From Papaver somniferum (Eukaryota > Streptophyta > Magnoliopsida > Ranunculales > Papaveraceae): DNA of 64,000 nucleotides. The notes below the pieces were generated by a model. That model searched no databases. It was given only the letters and a program-made list of their open reading frames with translations, and had not been told where the DNA came from. The stretch lies in NCBI RefSeq assembly GCF_003573695.1, contig NW_020621825.1, positions 1 through 64,000 on the forward strand. The letters are read 5' to 3'. Of this stretch, positions 36,751 to 49,000 are shown piece after piece (the stretch's first letter is position 1; each line of letters starts with the position of its first letter). The translations under genes were made by a program, and so were the position numbers.

Positions 36751-39700
36751 GTTTTGAAGCCTAGGCCACATAAACAAGATTTTTCTACTTATAGCAGTTT
36801 CGAGTGTACATTCGAATAATACACACTCGAAAAGACTCGAACGCTATAATTTATCTCAAGAGATGTCTATTTTGATTGAAAACATGCTAATTATCAGGAC
36901 ATGTTGGTCTATAGACCCACATGATCTTGATATTTTAGCCAAATTTTGAAGTCTAGGCCACATAAACAAGATTTTTCTACTTAGAGCAGTTTCGAGTGTA
37001 CATTCGAAAAATACACACTCGAAAAGACTCGAACGCTATAATTTAGCTCAAGAGGTGTCTATTTTGATTGAAAACATGCTATTGATCAGGACATGTTGGT
37101 CTATAGACCCACATGATCTTGATATTTTAGCCAAATTTTGAAGTCTAGGCCACATAAACAAGATTTTTCTACTTAGAGCAGGTTCAAGTGTAAACTCAAA
37201 AAATACACACTCGAAAAGATTCGAACGCTATAATTTAGCTCCAGAGATGTCTATTTTGATTGAAAACATGCTAATTATCAGGACATGTTGGTCTATAGAC
37301 CCACATGATCTTGATATTTTAGCCAAGTTTTAAAGCCTAGGCCTCATAAACACAAATTTTCTACTTAGAGCAGTTTTGAGTGTACATTCGAAAAATACAC
37401 ACTCGAAAAGACTAGAACGCTATAATTTAGCTCAAGAGGTGTCTATTTTGATTGGAAACATGCTAATGATCAGGACATGTTTGTCTATAGACCCACAAGA
37501 TCTTGATATTTTAGCCAAATTTTGAAGTCTAGGCCACATAAACAAGATTTTTCTACTTAGAGCAGTTTCGAGTGTACATTCGAAAAATACACACTCGAAA
37601 AGACTCGAACGCTATAATTTAGGTCAAGAGGTGTCTATTTTGATTGGAAACATGCTAATGATCAGGACATTTTTGTCTATAGACCCACATGATCTTGATA
37701 TTTTAGCCAAATTTTGAAGTCTAGGCCACATAAACAAGATTTTTCTACTTAGAGCAGTTTCGAGTGTACATTCGAAAAATACACACTCGAAAAGACTCGA
37801 ACGCTATAATTTAGCTCAAGAGGTGTCTATTTTGATTGAAAACATGCTAATTATCAAGACATGTTGGTATATAGACCCACATGATCTTGATATTTCAGCC
37901 AAGTTTTGAAGCCTAGGCCTCATAAACACGGATTTTCTACTTAGAGCAGTTTCGAGTGTACATTCGAATAATACACACTCGAAAAGACTCGAACGCTATA
38001 ATTTATCTCAATAGATGTCTATTTTGATTGAAAACATGCTAATTATCAGGACATGTTGGTCTATAGACCCACATGATCTTGATATTTTAGCCAAATTTTG
38101 AAGTCTAGGCCACATAAACAAGATTTTTCTACTTAGAGCAGTTTCGAGTGTACATTCGAAAAATACACACTCGAAAAGACTCGAACGCTATAATTTAGCT
38201 CAAGAGGTGTCTATTTTGATTGAAAACATGCTATTGATCAGGACATGTTGGTCTATAGACCCACATGATCTTGATATTTTAGCCAAATTTTGAAGTCTAG
38301 GCCACATAAACAAGATTTTTCTACTTAGAGCAGTTTCAAGTGTACATTCGAAAAATACACACTCGAAAAGACTCGAACGCTATAATTTAGCTCAAGAGGT
38401 GTCTATTTTGATTGAAAACATGCTATTGATAAGGACATGTTGTTTTATAGACCCACATGATCTTGATATTTTAGCCAAGTTTTGAATCCTAGGCCTCATA
38501 AACACAAATTTTCTACTTAGAGCAGTTTCGAGTGTACATTCGAAAAATACACACTCGAAAAGACTAGAACGCTATAATTTAGCTCAAGAGGTGTCTATTT
38601 TGATTGAAAACACGCTATTGATCAGGACATGTTGGTCTATAGACCCACATGATCTTGATATTTTAGCCAAATTTTGAAGTCTAGGCCACATAAACAAGAT
38701 TTTTCTACTTAGAGCAGTTTCGAGTGTACATTCAAAAAATACACACTCGAAAAGACTCGAACGCTATAATTTAGCTCATGAGGTGTCTATTTTGATTGAA
38801 AACATGCTATTGATCAGGACATGTTGGTCTATTGACCCACATGATCTTCATATGTTAGCCAAGTTTTGAAGTCTAGGCCTCATAAACACGAATTTTCTAC
38901 TTAGAGCAGTTTCGAGTGTATATTCGAAAAATACACACTCGAAAAGACTCGAACGCTATAATTTAGCTCAAGAGGTATCTATTTTGATTGGAAACATGCT
39001 AATGATCAGGACATGTTGGTCTATACACCTACATGATCTTGATATTTTAGCCAAATTTTGAAGTCTAGGCCACATAAACAAGATTTTTCTACTTACAGCA
39101 GTTTCGAGTGTACATTCGAAAAATACACACTCGAAAAGACTCGAACGCTATAATTTAGCTCAAGAGGTGTCTATTTTGATTGAAAACATGCTATTGATCA
39201 GGACATGTTGGTCTATAGACCCACATGATCTTCATATTTTAGCCAAATTTTGAAGTCTAGGCCACATAAACACGAATTTTCTACTTAAAGCAGTTTCGAG
39301 TGTACATTCAAATAATATACACTCGAAAAGACTCGAACGCTATAATTTAGCTCAACCGGTGTCTATTTTTATTGGAAACATGCTAATGATCAGGTCATGT
39401 TGGTCTATAGACCCAGATGATCTTGATATTTTAGCTAAATTTTGAAGTCTAGGCCTCATAAACAAGATTTGTCTACTTAGAGCAGTTTCGAGTGTACATT
39501 CGAAAAATACACACTCGAAAAGACTCGAACGTTATAATTTATCTCAAGAGATGTTTATTTTGATAGAAAACATGCTAATTATCAGGACATGTTGGTCTAT
39601 AGACCCACATGATCTTGATATTTTAGCCAAGTTTTGAAGCTTAGGCCTCATACACACGAATTTTCTACTTAGAGCAGTTTCGAGTGTATATTCGAAAAAT

Positions 39701-41126
39701 ACACACTCAAAAAGACTCGAACGCTATAATTTAGCTCAAGAGGTGTCTATTTTGATTGGAAACATGCTAATGATCAGGACATGTTGGTCTATAGACCTAC
39801 ATGATCTTGATATTTTAGCCAAATTTTGAAGTCTAGGCCACATAAACAAGATTTTTCTACTTAGAGCAGTTTCGAGTGTACATTCGAAAAATACACACTC
39901 GAAAAGACTCGAACGCTATAATTTAGCTCAAGAGGTGTCTATTTTGATTGAAAACATGCTATTGATCAGGACATGTTGGTCTATTGACCCACATGATCTT
40001 CATATGTTAGCCAAGTTTTTAAGGCTAGGCCTCATAAACAAGAATTTTCTACTTAGAGCAGTTTCGAGTGTATATTCGAAAAATACACACTCGAAAAGAC
40101 TCGAACGCTATAATTTAGCTCAAGAGGTGTCTATTTTGATTGGAAACATGCTAATGATCAGGACATGTTGGTCTATAGACCTACATGATCTTGATATTTT
40201 AGCCAAATTTTGAAGTCTAGGCCACATAAACAAGATTTTTCTACTAAGAGCAGTTTCGAGTGTACATTCGAAAAATACACACTCGAAAAGACTCGAACGC
40301 TATAATTTAGCTCAAGAGGTGTCTATTTTGATTGAAAACATGCTATTGATCAGGACATGTTGGTCTATAGACCCACATGATCTTGATATTTTAGCCAAAT
40401 TTTGAAGTCTAGGCCACATAAACAAGATTTTTCTACTTAGAGCATTTTCGAGTGTACATTCAAAAAATACACACTCAAAAAGACTCGAACGCTATAATTT
40501 AGCTCCAGAGGTGTCTATTTTGATTGAAAACATGCTATTGATCAGGACATGTTGGTCTATAGACCCACATGATCTTGATATTTTAGCCAAGTTTTGAAGC
40601 CTAGGCCTCATAAACACAAATTTTCTACTTAGAGCAGTTTCGAGTGTACATTCGAAAAATACACACTCGAAAAGACTAGAACGCTATAATTTAGCTCAAG
40701 AGGTGTCTATTTTGATTGGAAACATGCTAATGATCAAGACATGTTGGTCTATAGACCTACATGATCTTAATAATTTATCCAAATTTTGAAGTCTAGGCCA
40801 CATAAACAAGATTTTTCTACTTAGAGAAGTTTCGAGTGTACATTCGAAAATACACACTCGAAAAGACTCGAACGCTATAATTTAGCTCAAGAGGTGTCTA
40901 TTTTGATTGAAAACATGCTATTGATCAGGACATGTTGGTCTATAGACCCACATGATCTTGATATTTTAGCCAAATTTTGAAGTCTAGGCCACATAAACAA
41001 GATTTTTCTACTTAGAGCAGTTTCGAGTGTACATTCAAAAAATACACACTCGAAAAGACTCGAACGCTATAATTTAGCTCAACCGGTGTCTATTTTGATT
41101 GGAAACATGCTAATTATCAGGTCATG
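36751..41126. repeat. Mixed satellite
   Basis: S1, S2, S3 and S5 monomers, with S4 at 39353 and 41080. Near 40741-40860 are GATCTTAATAATTTATCC and the 1-bp-short CGAAAATACAC, a remnant of block B without its GAAAATATGC monomer. One stretch near 37170-37260 has clustered changes in dyad 2 (GGTTCAAGTGTAAACTCAA). No genes or foreign insertions are seen. Confidence 0.7.
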
Positions 41127-41400
41127 TTGGTCTATATACCCACATGATCTTGATATTATAGCCAAGTTTTGAAGCCTAGGCCTCATAAACACAAATTTTC
41201 TACTTAGAGCAGTTTCGAGTGTACATTCGAAAAATACACACTCAAAAAGACTCGAACGCTATAATTTAGCTCAAGAGGTGTCTATTTTGATTGGAAACAT
41301 GCTAATGATCAGGACATGTTGGTCTATAGACCTACATGATCTTGATATTTTAGCCAAATTTTGAAGTCTAGGCCACATAAACAAGATTTTTCTACTTAGA
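41127..41400. repeat. Partial third copy of the 19.4-kb / 63.2-kb block
   Basis: CTATATACCCAC, GATATTATAGCC and, in the next monomer, CACTCAAAAAGACTCG occur in the same order as near 20030-20150 and 63779-63890. The tract is short, and its left neighbour is an S4-like monomer not found at the other two loci. Confidence 0.7.
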
Positions 41401-43320
41401 GCAGTTTCGAGTGTACATTCAAAAAATACACACTCGAAAAGACTCGAACGCTATAAATTAGCTCCATAGGTGTCTATTTTGATTGAAAACATGCTAATTA
41501 TCAGGACATGTTGGTCTATAGACCCACATGATCTTGATATTTTAGCCAAGTTTTGAAGCCTAGGCCTCATAAACACAAATTTTCTACTTAGAGCAGTTTC
41601 GAGTGTACATTCGAAAAATACACACTCGAAAAGACTCGAACGCTATAGTTTAGCTCAAGAGATATCTATTTTGATTGGAAACATGCTAATGATCAGGACA
41701 TGTTGGTCTATAGACCTACATGATCTTGATATTTTAGCCAAATTTTGAAGTCTAGGCCAAATAAACAAGATTTTTCTACTTAGAGCAATTTCGAGTGTAC
41801 ATTCAAAAAATACACACTCGAAAAGACTCGAACGCTATAATTTAGCTCATGAGGTGTCTATTTTGGTTGAAAACATGCTATTGATCAGAACATGTTGGTC
41901 TATTGACCCACATGATCTTCATATGTTATCCAAGTTTTGAAGGCTAGGCCTCATAAACACGAATTTTCTACTTAGAGCAGTTTCGAGTGTATATTCGAAA
42001 AATACACACTCGAAAAGACTCGAATGCTATAATTTAGCTCAAGAGGTATCTATTTTGATTGGAAACATGCTAATGATCATGACATGTTGGTCTATAGACC
42101 TACATGATCTTGATATTTTAGCCAAATTTTGAAGTCTAGGCCACATAAACAAGATTTTTCTACTTAGAGCAGTTTCGAGTGTACATTCGAAAAATACACA
42201 CTCGAAAAGACTCGAACGCTATAATTTAGCTCAAGAGGTGTCTATTTTGATTGAAAACATGCTATTGATCAGGACATGTTGGTCTATAGACCCACATGAT
42301 CTTGATATTTTAGCCAAATTTTGAAGTCTAGGCCACATAAACAAGATTTTTCTACTTAGAGCAGTTTCGAGTGTACATTCAAAAAATACACACTCGAAAA
42401 TACTCGAACGCTATAAATTAGCTCCATAGGTGTCTATTTTGATTGAAAACATGCTAATTATCAGGACATGTTGGTCTATAGACCCACATGATCTTGATAT
42501 TTTAGCCAAGTTTTGAAGCCTAGGCCTCATAAACACAAATTTTCTACTTAGAGCAGTTTCGAGTGTACATTCGAAAAATACACACTCGAAAAGACTCGAA
42601 CGCTATAGTTTAGCTCAAGAGATATCTATTTTGATTGGAAACATGCTAATGATCAGGACATGTTGGTCTATACACCTACATGATCTTGATATTTTAGCCA
42701 AATTTTGAAGTCTAAGCCAAATAAACAAGATTTTTCTACTTAGAACAATTTCGAGTGTACATTCGAAAAATACACACTCGAAAAGACTCGAACGCTATAA
42801 TTTAGCTCATGAGGTGTCTATTTTGATTGAAAACATGCTATTGATCAGAACATGTTGGTCTATTGACCCACATTATCTTCGTATGTTAGCCAAGTTTTGA
42901 AGGCTAGGCCTCATAAACACAAATTTTCTAATTAGAGCAGTTTCGAGTGTATATTCGAATAATACACACTCGAAAAGACTCGAACGCTATAATTTAGCTC
43001 AAGAGGTATCTATTTTGATTGGAAACATGCTAATGATCAGGACATGTTGGTCTATAGACCTACATGATCTTGATATTTTAGCCAAATTTTGAAGTCTAGG
43101 CCACATAAACAAGATTTTTCTACTTAGAGCAGTTTCGAGTGTAGATTCGAAAAATACACACTCGAAAAGACTCGAATGCTATAATTTAGATCAAGAGGTG
43201 TCTATTTTGATTGAAAACATGCTAATGATCAGGACATGTTGGTCTATACACCTACATGATCTTGATATTTTAGCCAAATTTTGAAGTCTAAGCCAAATAA
43301 ACAAGATTTTTCTACTTAGA
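41401..43320. repeat. Five-monomer (960-bp) higher-order repeat, two copies
   Basis: CTATAAATTAGCTCCATAGG lies at 41451 and 42411, exactly 960 apart. CTATAGTTTAGCTC, GAGATATC, CCAAATAAAC with GCAATTTCGAG or ACAATTTCGAG, CTCATGAGG with CAGAACATG, and GAGGTATC follow in the same order in both copies. Copy 2 has private changes (CATTATCTTCGTATG, CTAATTAGAG, GTAGATTCG) that seed the nested duplication described next. A third, older copy starts at 45240. Confidence 0.85.
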
Positions 43321-43805
43321 GCAATTTCGAGTGTACATTCGAAAAATACACACTCGAAAAGACTCGAACGCTATAATTTAGCTCATGAGGTGTCTATTTT
43401 GATTGAAAACATGCTATTGATCAGAACATGTTGGTCTATTGACCCACATTATCTTCGTATATTAGCCAAGTTTTGAAGGCTAGGCCTCATAAACACAAAT
43501 TTTCTAATTAGAGCAGTTTCGAGTGTATATTCGAATAATACACACTCGAAAAGACTCGAACGCTATAATTTAGCTCAAGAGGTATCTATTTTGATTGGAA
43601 ACATGCTAATGATCAGGACATGTTGGTCTATAGACCTACATGATCTTGATATTTTAGCCAAATTTTGAAGTTTAGGCCACATAAACAAGATTTTTCTACT
43701 TAGAGCAGTTTCGAGTGTAGATTCGAAAAATACACACTCGAAAAGACTCGAATGCTATAATTTAGATCAAGAGGTGTCTATTTTGATTGAAAACATGCTA
43801 TTGAT
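42650..43805. repeat. Nested three-monomer (576-bp) tandem duplication
   Basis: TCTAAGCCAA lies at 42711 and 43287, exactly 576 apart. CATTATCTTCGTAT, CTAATTAGAGCAG, GTATATTCGAATAATAC and GTAGATTCG then follow at the same spacing. The second half ends where S2 and S4 monomers resume near 43810. The duplication uses changes private to copy 2 of the 960-bp repeat, so it must be younger than that repeat. Confidence 0.85.
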
Positions 43806-45239
43806 CAGGACATGTTGGTCTATAGACCCACATGATCTTGATATTTTAGCCAAATTTTGAAGTTTAGGCCACATAAACAAGATTTTTCTACTTAGAGCAG
43901 TTTAGAGTGTACATTCAAATAATATACACTCGAAAAGACTCGAACGCTATAATTTAGCTCAACCGGTGTCTATTTTTATTGGAAACATGCTAATGATCAG
44001 GACATGTTGGTCTATAGACCCAGATGATCTTGATATTTTAGCTAAATTTTGAAGTCTAGGCCTCATAAACAAGATTTGTCTTCTTAGAGCAGTTTCGAGT
44101 GTACATTCGAAAAATACACACTCGAAAAGACTCGAACGTTATAATTTATCTCAAGAGATGTTTATTTTGATTGAAAACATGCTAATTATCAGGACATGTT
44201 GGTCTATAGACCCACATGATCTTGATATATTAGCCAAGTTTTGAAGCCTAGGCCTCATATACACGAATTTTCTACTTAGAGCAGTTTCGAGTGTATATTC
44301 GAAAAATACACACTCGAAAAGACTCGAACGCTATAATTTAGCTCAAGAGGTGTCTATTTTGATTGGAAACATGCTAATGATCAGGACATGTTGGTCTATA
44401 GACCTACATGATCTTGATATTTTAGCCAAATTTTGAAGTCTATGCCACATAAACAAGATTTTTCTACTTAGAGTAGTTTCGAGTGTACATTCGAAAAATA
44501 CACACTCGAAAAGACTCGAACGCTATAATTTAGCTCAAGAGGCGTCTATTTTGATTGGAAACATGCTAATGATCAAGACATGTTGGTCTACAGACCTACA
44601 TGATCTTGATATTTTAGCCAAGTTTTGAAGCCTAGGCCTCATAAACACGAATTTTCTACTTAGAGCAGTTTCGAGTGTACATTCGAAAAATACACACTCG
44701 AAAAGACTCGAACGCTATAATTTAGCTCAAGAGGTGTCTATTTTGATTGAAAAATGCTATTGATAAGGACATGTTGGTCTATAGACCCACATGATCTTGA
44801 TATTTTAGCCAAATTTTGAAGTCTAGGCCACATAAACAAGATTTTTCTACTTAGAGTAGTTTCGAGTGTACATTCGAAAAATACACACTCGAAAAGACTC
44901 GAACGTTATAATTTATCTCAAGAGATGTCTATTTTGATTGAAAACATGCTAATTATCAGGACATATTGGTCTATAGACCCACATGATCTTGATATTTTAG
45001 CCAAGTTTTGAATCCTAGGCCACATACACACGAATTTTATACTTAGAGCAGTTTCGAATGTACATTCGAATAATACACACTCGAAAAGACTCGAACGCTA
45101 TAATTTAGCTCAAGAGGTGTCTATTTTGATTGGAAACATGCTAATGATCAGGACATGTTGGTCTATAGACCTACATGATCTTGATATTTTAGCCAAATTT
45201 TGAAGTCTAGGCCACATAAACAAGATTTTTCTACTTAGA
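43806..45239. repeat. Mixed satellite
   Basis: Begins with GTTTAGAGTG in dyad 2 and S4 at 43960, then S3- and S1-type monomers. A 1-bp deletion near 44751 reads GAAAAATGC. Two copies have GAGTAGTTTCG. Nothing else is seen. Confidence 0.7.
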
Positions 45240-46010
45240 GCAGTTTCGAGTGTACATTCGAAAAATACACACTCGAAAAGACTCGAACGCTATAATTTAG
45301 CTCCATAGGTGTCTATTTTGATTGAAAACATGCTAATTATCAGGACATGTTGGTCTATAGACCCACATGATCTTGATATTTTAGCCAAGTTTTGAAGCCT
45401 AGGCCTCATAAACACAAATTTTCTACTTAGAGCAGTTTCGAGTGTACATTCGAAAAATACACACTCGAAAAGACTCGAACGCTATAGTTTAGCTCAAGAG
45501 ATATTTATTTTGATTGGAAACATGCTAATGATGAGGACATGTTGGTCTATACACCTACATGATCTTGATATTTTAGCCAAATTTTGAAGTCTAGGCCAAA
45601 TAAACAAGATTTTTCTACTTAGAGCAATTTCGAGTGTAAATTCGAAAAATACACACTCGAAAAGACTCGAACGCTATAATTTAGCTCATGAGGTGTCTAT
45701 TTTGATTGAAAACATGCTATTGATCAGAACATGTTGGTCTATTGACCCACATGATCTTCGTATGTTAGCCAAGTTTTGAAGTCTAGGCCTAATAAACACG
45801 AATTTTCTACTTAGAGCAGTTTCGAGTGTATATTCGAATAATACACACTCGAAAAGACTCGAACGCTATAATTTAGCTCAAGAGGTATCTATTTTGATTG
45901 GAAACATGCTAATGATCAGGACATGTTGGTCTATAGACCTACATGATCTTGATATTTTAGCCAAATTTTGAAGTCTAGGCCACATAAACAAGATTTTTCT
46001 ACTTAGAGCA
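45240..46010. repeat. Third, diverged copy of the 960-bp repeat
   Basis: CTCCATAGG, CTATAGTTTAGCTC (45482), GAGATATTTATT, CTATACACCTACATG, CCAAATAAAC, GCAATTTCGAG, CTCATGAGG and CTTCGTATG occur in the order seen at 42411 onward. The offset is 2879, fifteen monomers less 1 bp. It shares CTTCGTATG with copy 2 and not with copy 1, so it is closer to copy 2. Confidence 0.75.
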
Positions 46011-49000
46011 GTTTCGAGTGTACATTCAAAAAATACACATTCGAAAAGACTCGAACGCTATAATTTAGCTCCAGAGGTGTCTATTTTGATTGAAAACATG
46101 CTAATTATAAGGACATGTTGGTCTATAGACCCACATGATCTTGATATTTTAGCCAAGTTTTGAAGCCTAGGCCTCATAAACACAAATTTTCTACTTAGAG
46201 CAGTTTCGAGTGTACATTCGAAAAATACACACTCGAAAAGACTAGAACGCTATAATTTAGCTCAAGAGGAGTCTATTTTGATTGGAAACATGCTAATGAT
46301 CAGGACATGTTGGTCTATAGAGCCACATGATCTTGATATTTTAGCCAAATTTTGAAGTCTAGTCCACAAAAACAAGATTTTTCTACTTAGAGCAGTTTCG
46401 AGTGTACATTCGAAAAATACACACTCGAAAAGACTCGAACGCTATAATTTAGCTCAAGAGGTGTCTATTTTGATTGAAAACATGCTAATTATCAGGACAT
46501 GTTGGTCTATAGACCCACATGATCTTGATATATTATCCAAGTTTTGAAGCCTAGGCCTCATAAACACGGATTTTCTACTTAGAGCAGTTTCGAGTGTACA
46601 TTCAAATAATACACACTCGAAAAGACTCGAACGCTATAATTTAGCTCAAGAGGTGTCTATTTTTATTGAAAACATGCTATTGATCAGGACATGTTGGTCT
46701 ATAGACACACATGATCTTGATATTTTAGCCAAATTTTGAAGCCTAGGCCTCATAAACACGGATTTTCTACTTAGAGCAGTTTCGAGTGTACATTCGAATA
46801 ATACACACTCGAAAAGACTCGAACGCTATAATTTAGTTCAAGAGGTGTCTATTTTGATTGGAAACATGCTAATGATCAGGACATGTTGGTCTATAGACCT
46901 ACATGATCTTGATATTTTAGCCAAATTTTGAAGTCTAGGCCACATAAACAAGATTTTTCTACTTAGAGCAGTTTCGAGTGTACATTCGAAAAATACACAC
47001 TCGAAAAGACTCGAACGCTATAATTTAGCTCAAGAGGTGTCTATTTTGATTGAAAACATGCTATTGATCAGGACATGTTGGTCTATAGACCCACATGATC
47101 TTGATATTTTAGCCAAATTTTGAAGTCTAGGCCACATAAACAAGATTTTTCTACTTAGAGCACTTTCGAGTGTACATTCAAAAAATACACACTCGAAAAG
47201 ACTCGAACGCTATAATTTAGCTCCAGAGGTGTCTATTTTGATTGAAAACATGCTAATTATCAGGACATGTTGGTCTATAGACCAACATGATCTTGATATT
47301 TTAGCCAAGTTTTGAAGCCTAGGCCTCATAAACACAAATTTTCTACTTAGAGCAGTTTCGAGTGTACATTCGAAAAATACACACTCGAAAAGACTAGAAC
47401 GCTATAATTTATCTCAAGAGGTGTCTATTTTGATTGGAAACATGCTAATGATCAGGACATGTTGGTCTATAGACCCACATGATCTTGATATTTTAGCCAA
47501 ATTTTGAAGTCTAGGCCACATAAACAAGATTTTTCTACTTAGAGCAGTTTCGAGTGTACATTCGAAAAATACACACTCGAAAAGACTCGAACGCTATAAT
47601 TTAGCTCAAGAGGTGTCTATTTTGATTGAAAACATGCTAATTATCAGGACATGTTGGTCTATAGACCCACATGATCTTGATATTTTATCCAAGTTTTGAA
47701 GCGTAAGCCTCATACACACGAATTTTCTACTTAGAGCAGTTTCGAGTGTACATTCGAATAATACACACTCGAAAAGACTCGAACGCTATAATTTATCTCA
47801 AGAGGTGTCTTTTTTGATTGGAAACATGCTAATGATCAGGACATGTTGGTCTATAGACCCACATGATCTTGATATTTTAGCCAAATTTTGAAGTCTAGGC
47901 CACATAAACAAGATTTTTCTACTTAGAGCAGTTTCGAGTGTACATTCGAAAAATACACACTCGAAAAGACTCGAACGCTATAATTTAGCTCAAGAGGTGT
48001 CTATTTTGATTGAAAACATGCTAATTATCAGGACATGTTGGTCTATAGACCCACATGATCTTGATATTTTAGCCAAATTTTGAAGTCTAGGCCACATAAA
48101 CAAGATTTTTCTACTTAGAGCAGTTTCGAGTGTACATTCGAAAAATACACACTCGAAAAGACTCGAACGCTATAATTTAGCTCAAGAGGTGTCTATTTTG
48201 ATTGAAAACATGCTAATTATCAGGACATGTTGGTCTATAGACCCACATGATCTTGATATTTTATCCAAGTTTTGAAGCCTAGGCCTCATAAACACGAATT
48301 TTTTACTTAGAGCAGTTTCGAGTGTACATTCGAATAATACACACTTGAAAAGACTCGAATACTATAATTTAGATCAACAAGTTTCTATTTTTATTGGAAA
48401 CATGCTAATGATCAGGACATGTTGGTCTATAGGCCCAGACGATCTTGATATTTTAGCAAAATTTTGAAATCTAGGCCTCATAAACAAGATTTGTCTACTT
48501 AGAGCAGTTTAGAGTGTACATTCGAAAAGTACACACTCGAAAAGACTCGAAAGCTATAATTTAGCTCAAGAGGTTCTAGTTTGATTGAAAACATGCTATT
48601 GATCAGGACATGTTATTCTATAGACCCACATGATCTTGATATTTTAGCCAAATTTTGAAGTCTAGGCCACATAAACAAGATTTTTCTACTTAGAGCAGTT
48701 TCGAGTGTACATTCGAAAAATACACACTCGAAAATACTCGAACGCTATAATTTAGCTCGAGAGGTGTCTCTTTTGATTGAAAACATGCTAATGATCAGGA
48801 CATGTTGGTCTATAGACCCACATGATCTTGATATTTTAGCCAAATTTTTAAGTCTAGGCCACATAAACAAGATTTTTCTACTTAGAGCAGTTTCGAGTGT
48901 ACATTCGAAAAATACACACTCGAAAAGACTCGAACGCTATAATTTAGCTCAAGAGGTGTCTATTTTGATTGAAAACATGCTATTGATCAGGACATGTTGG

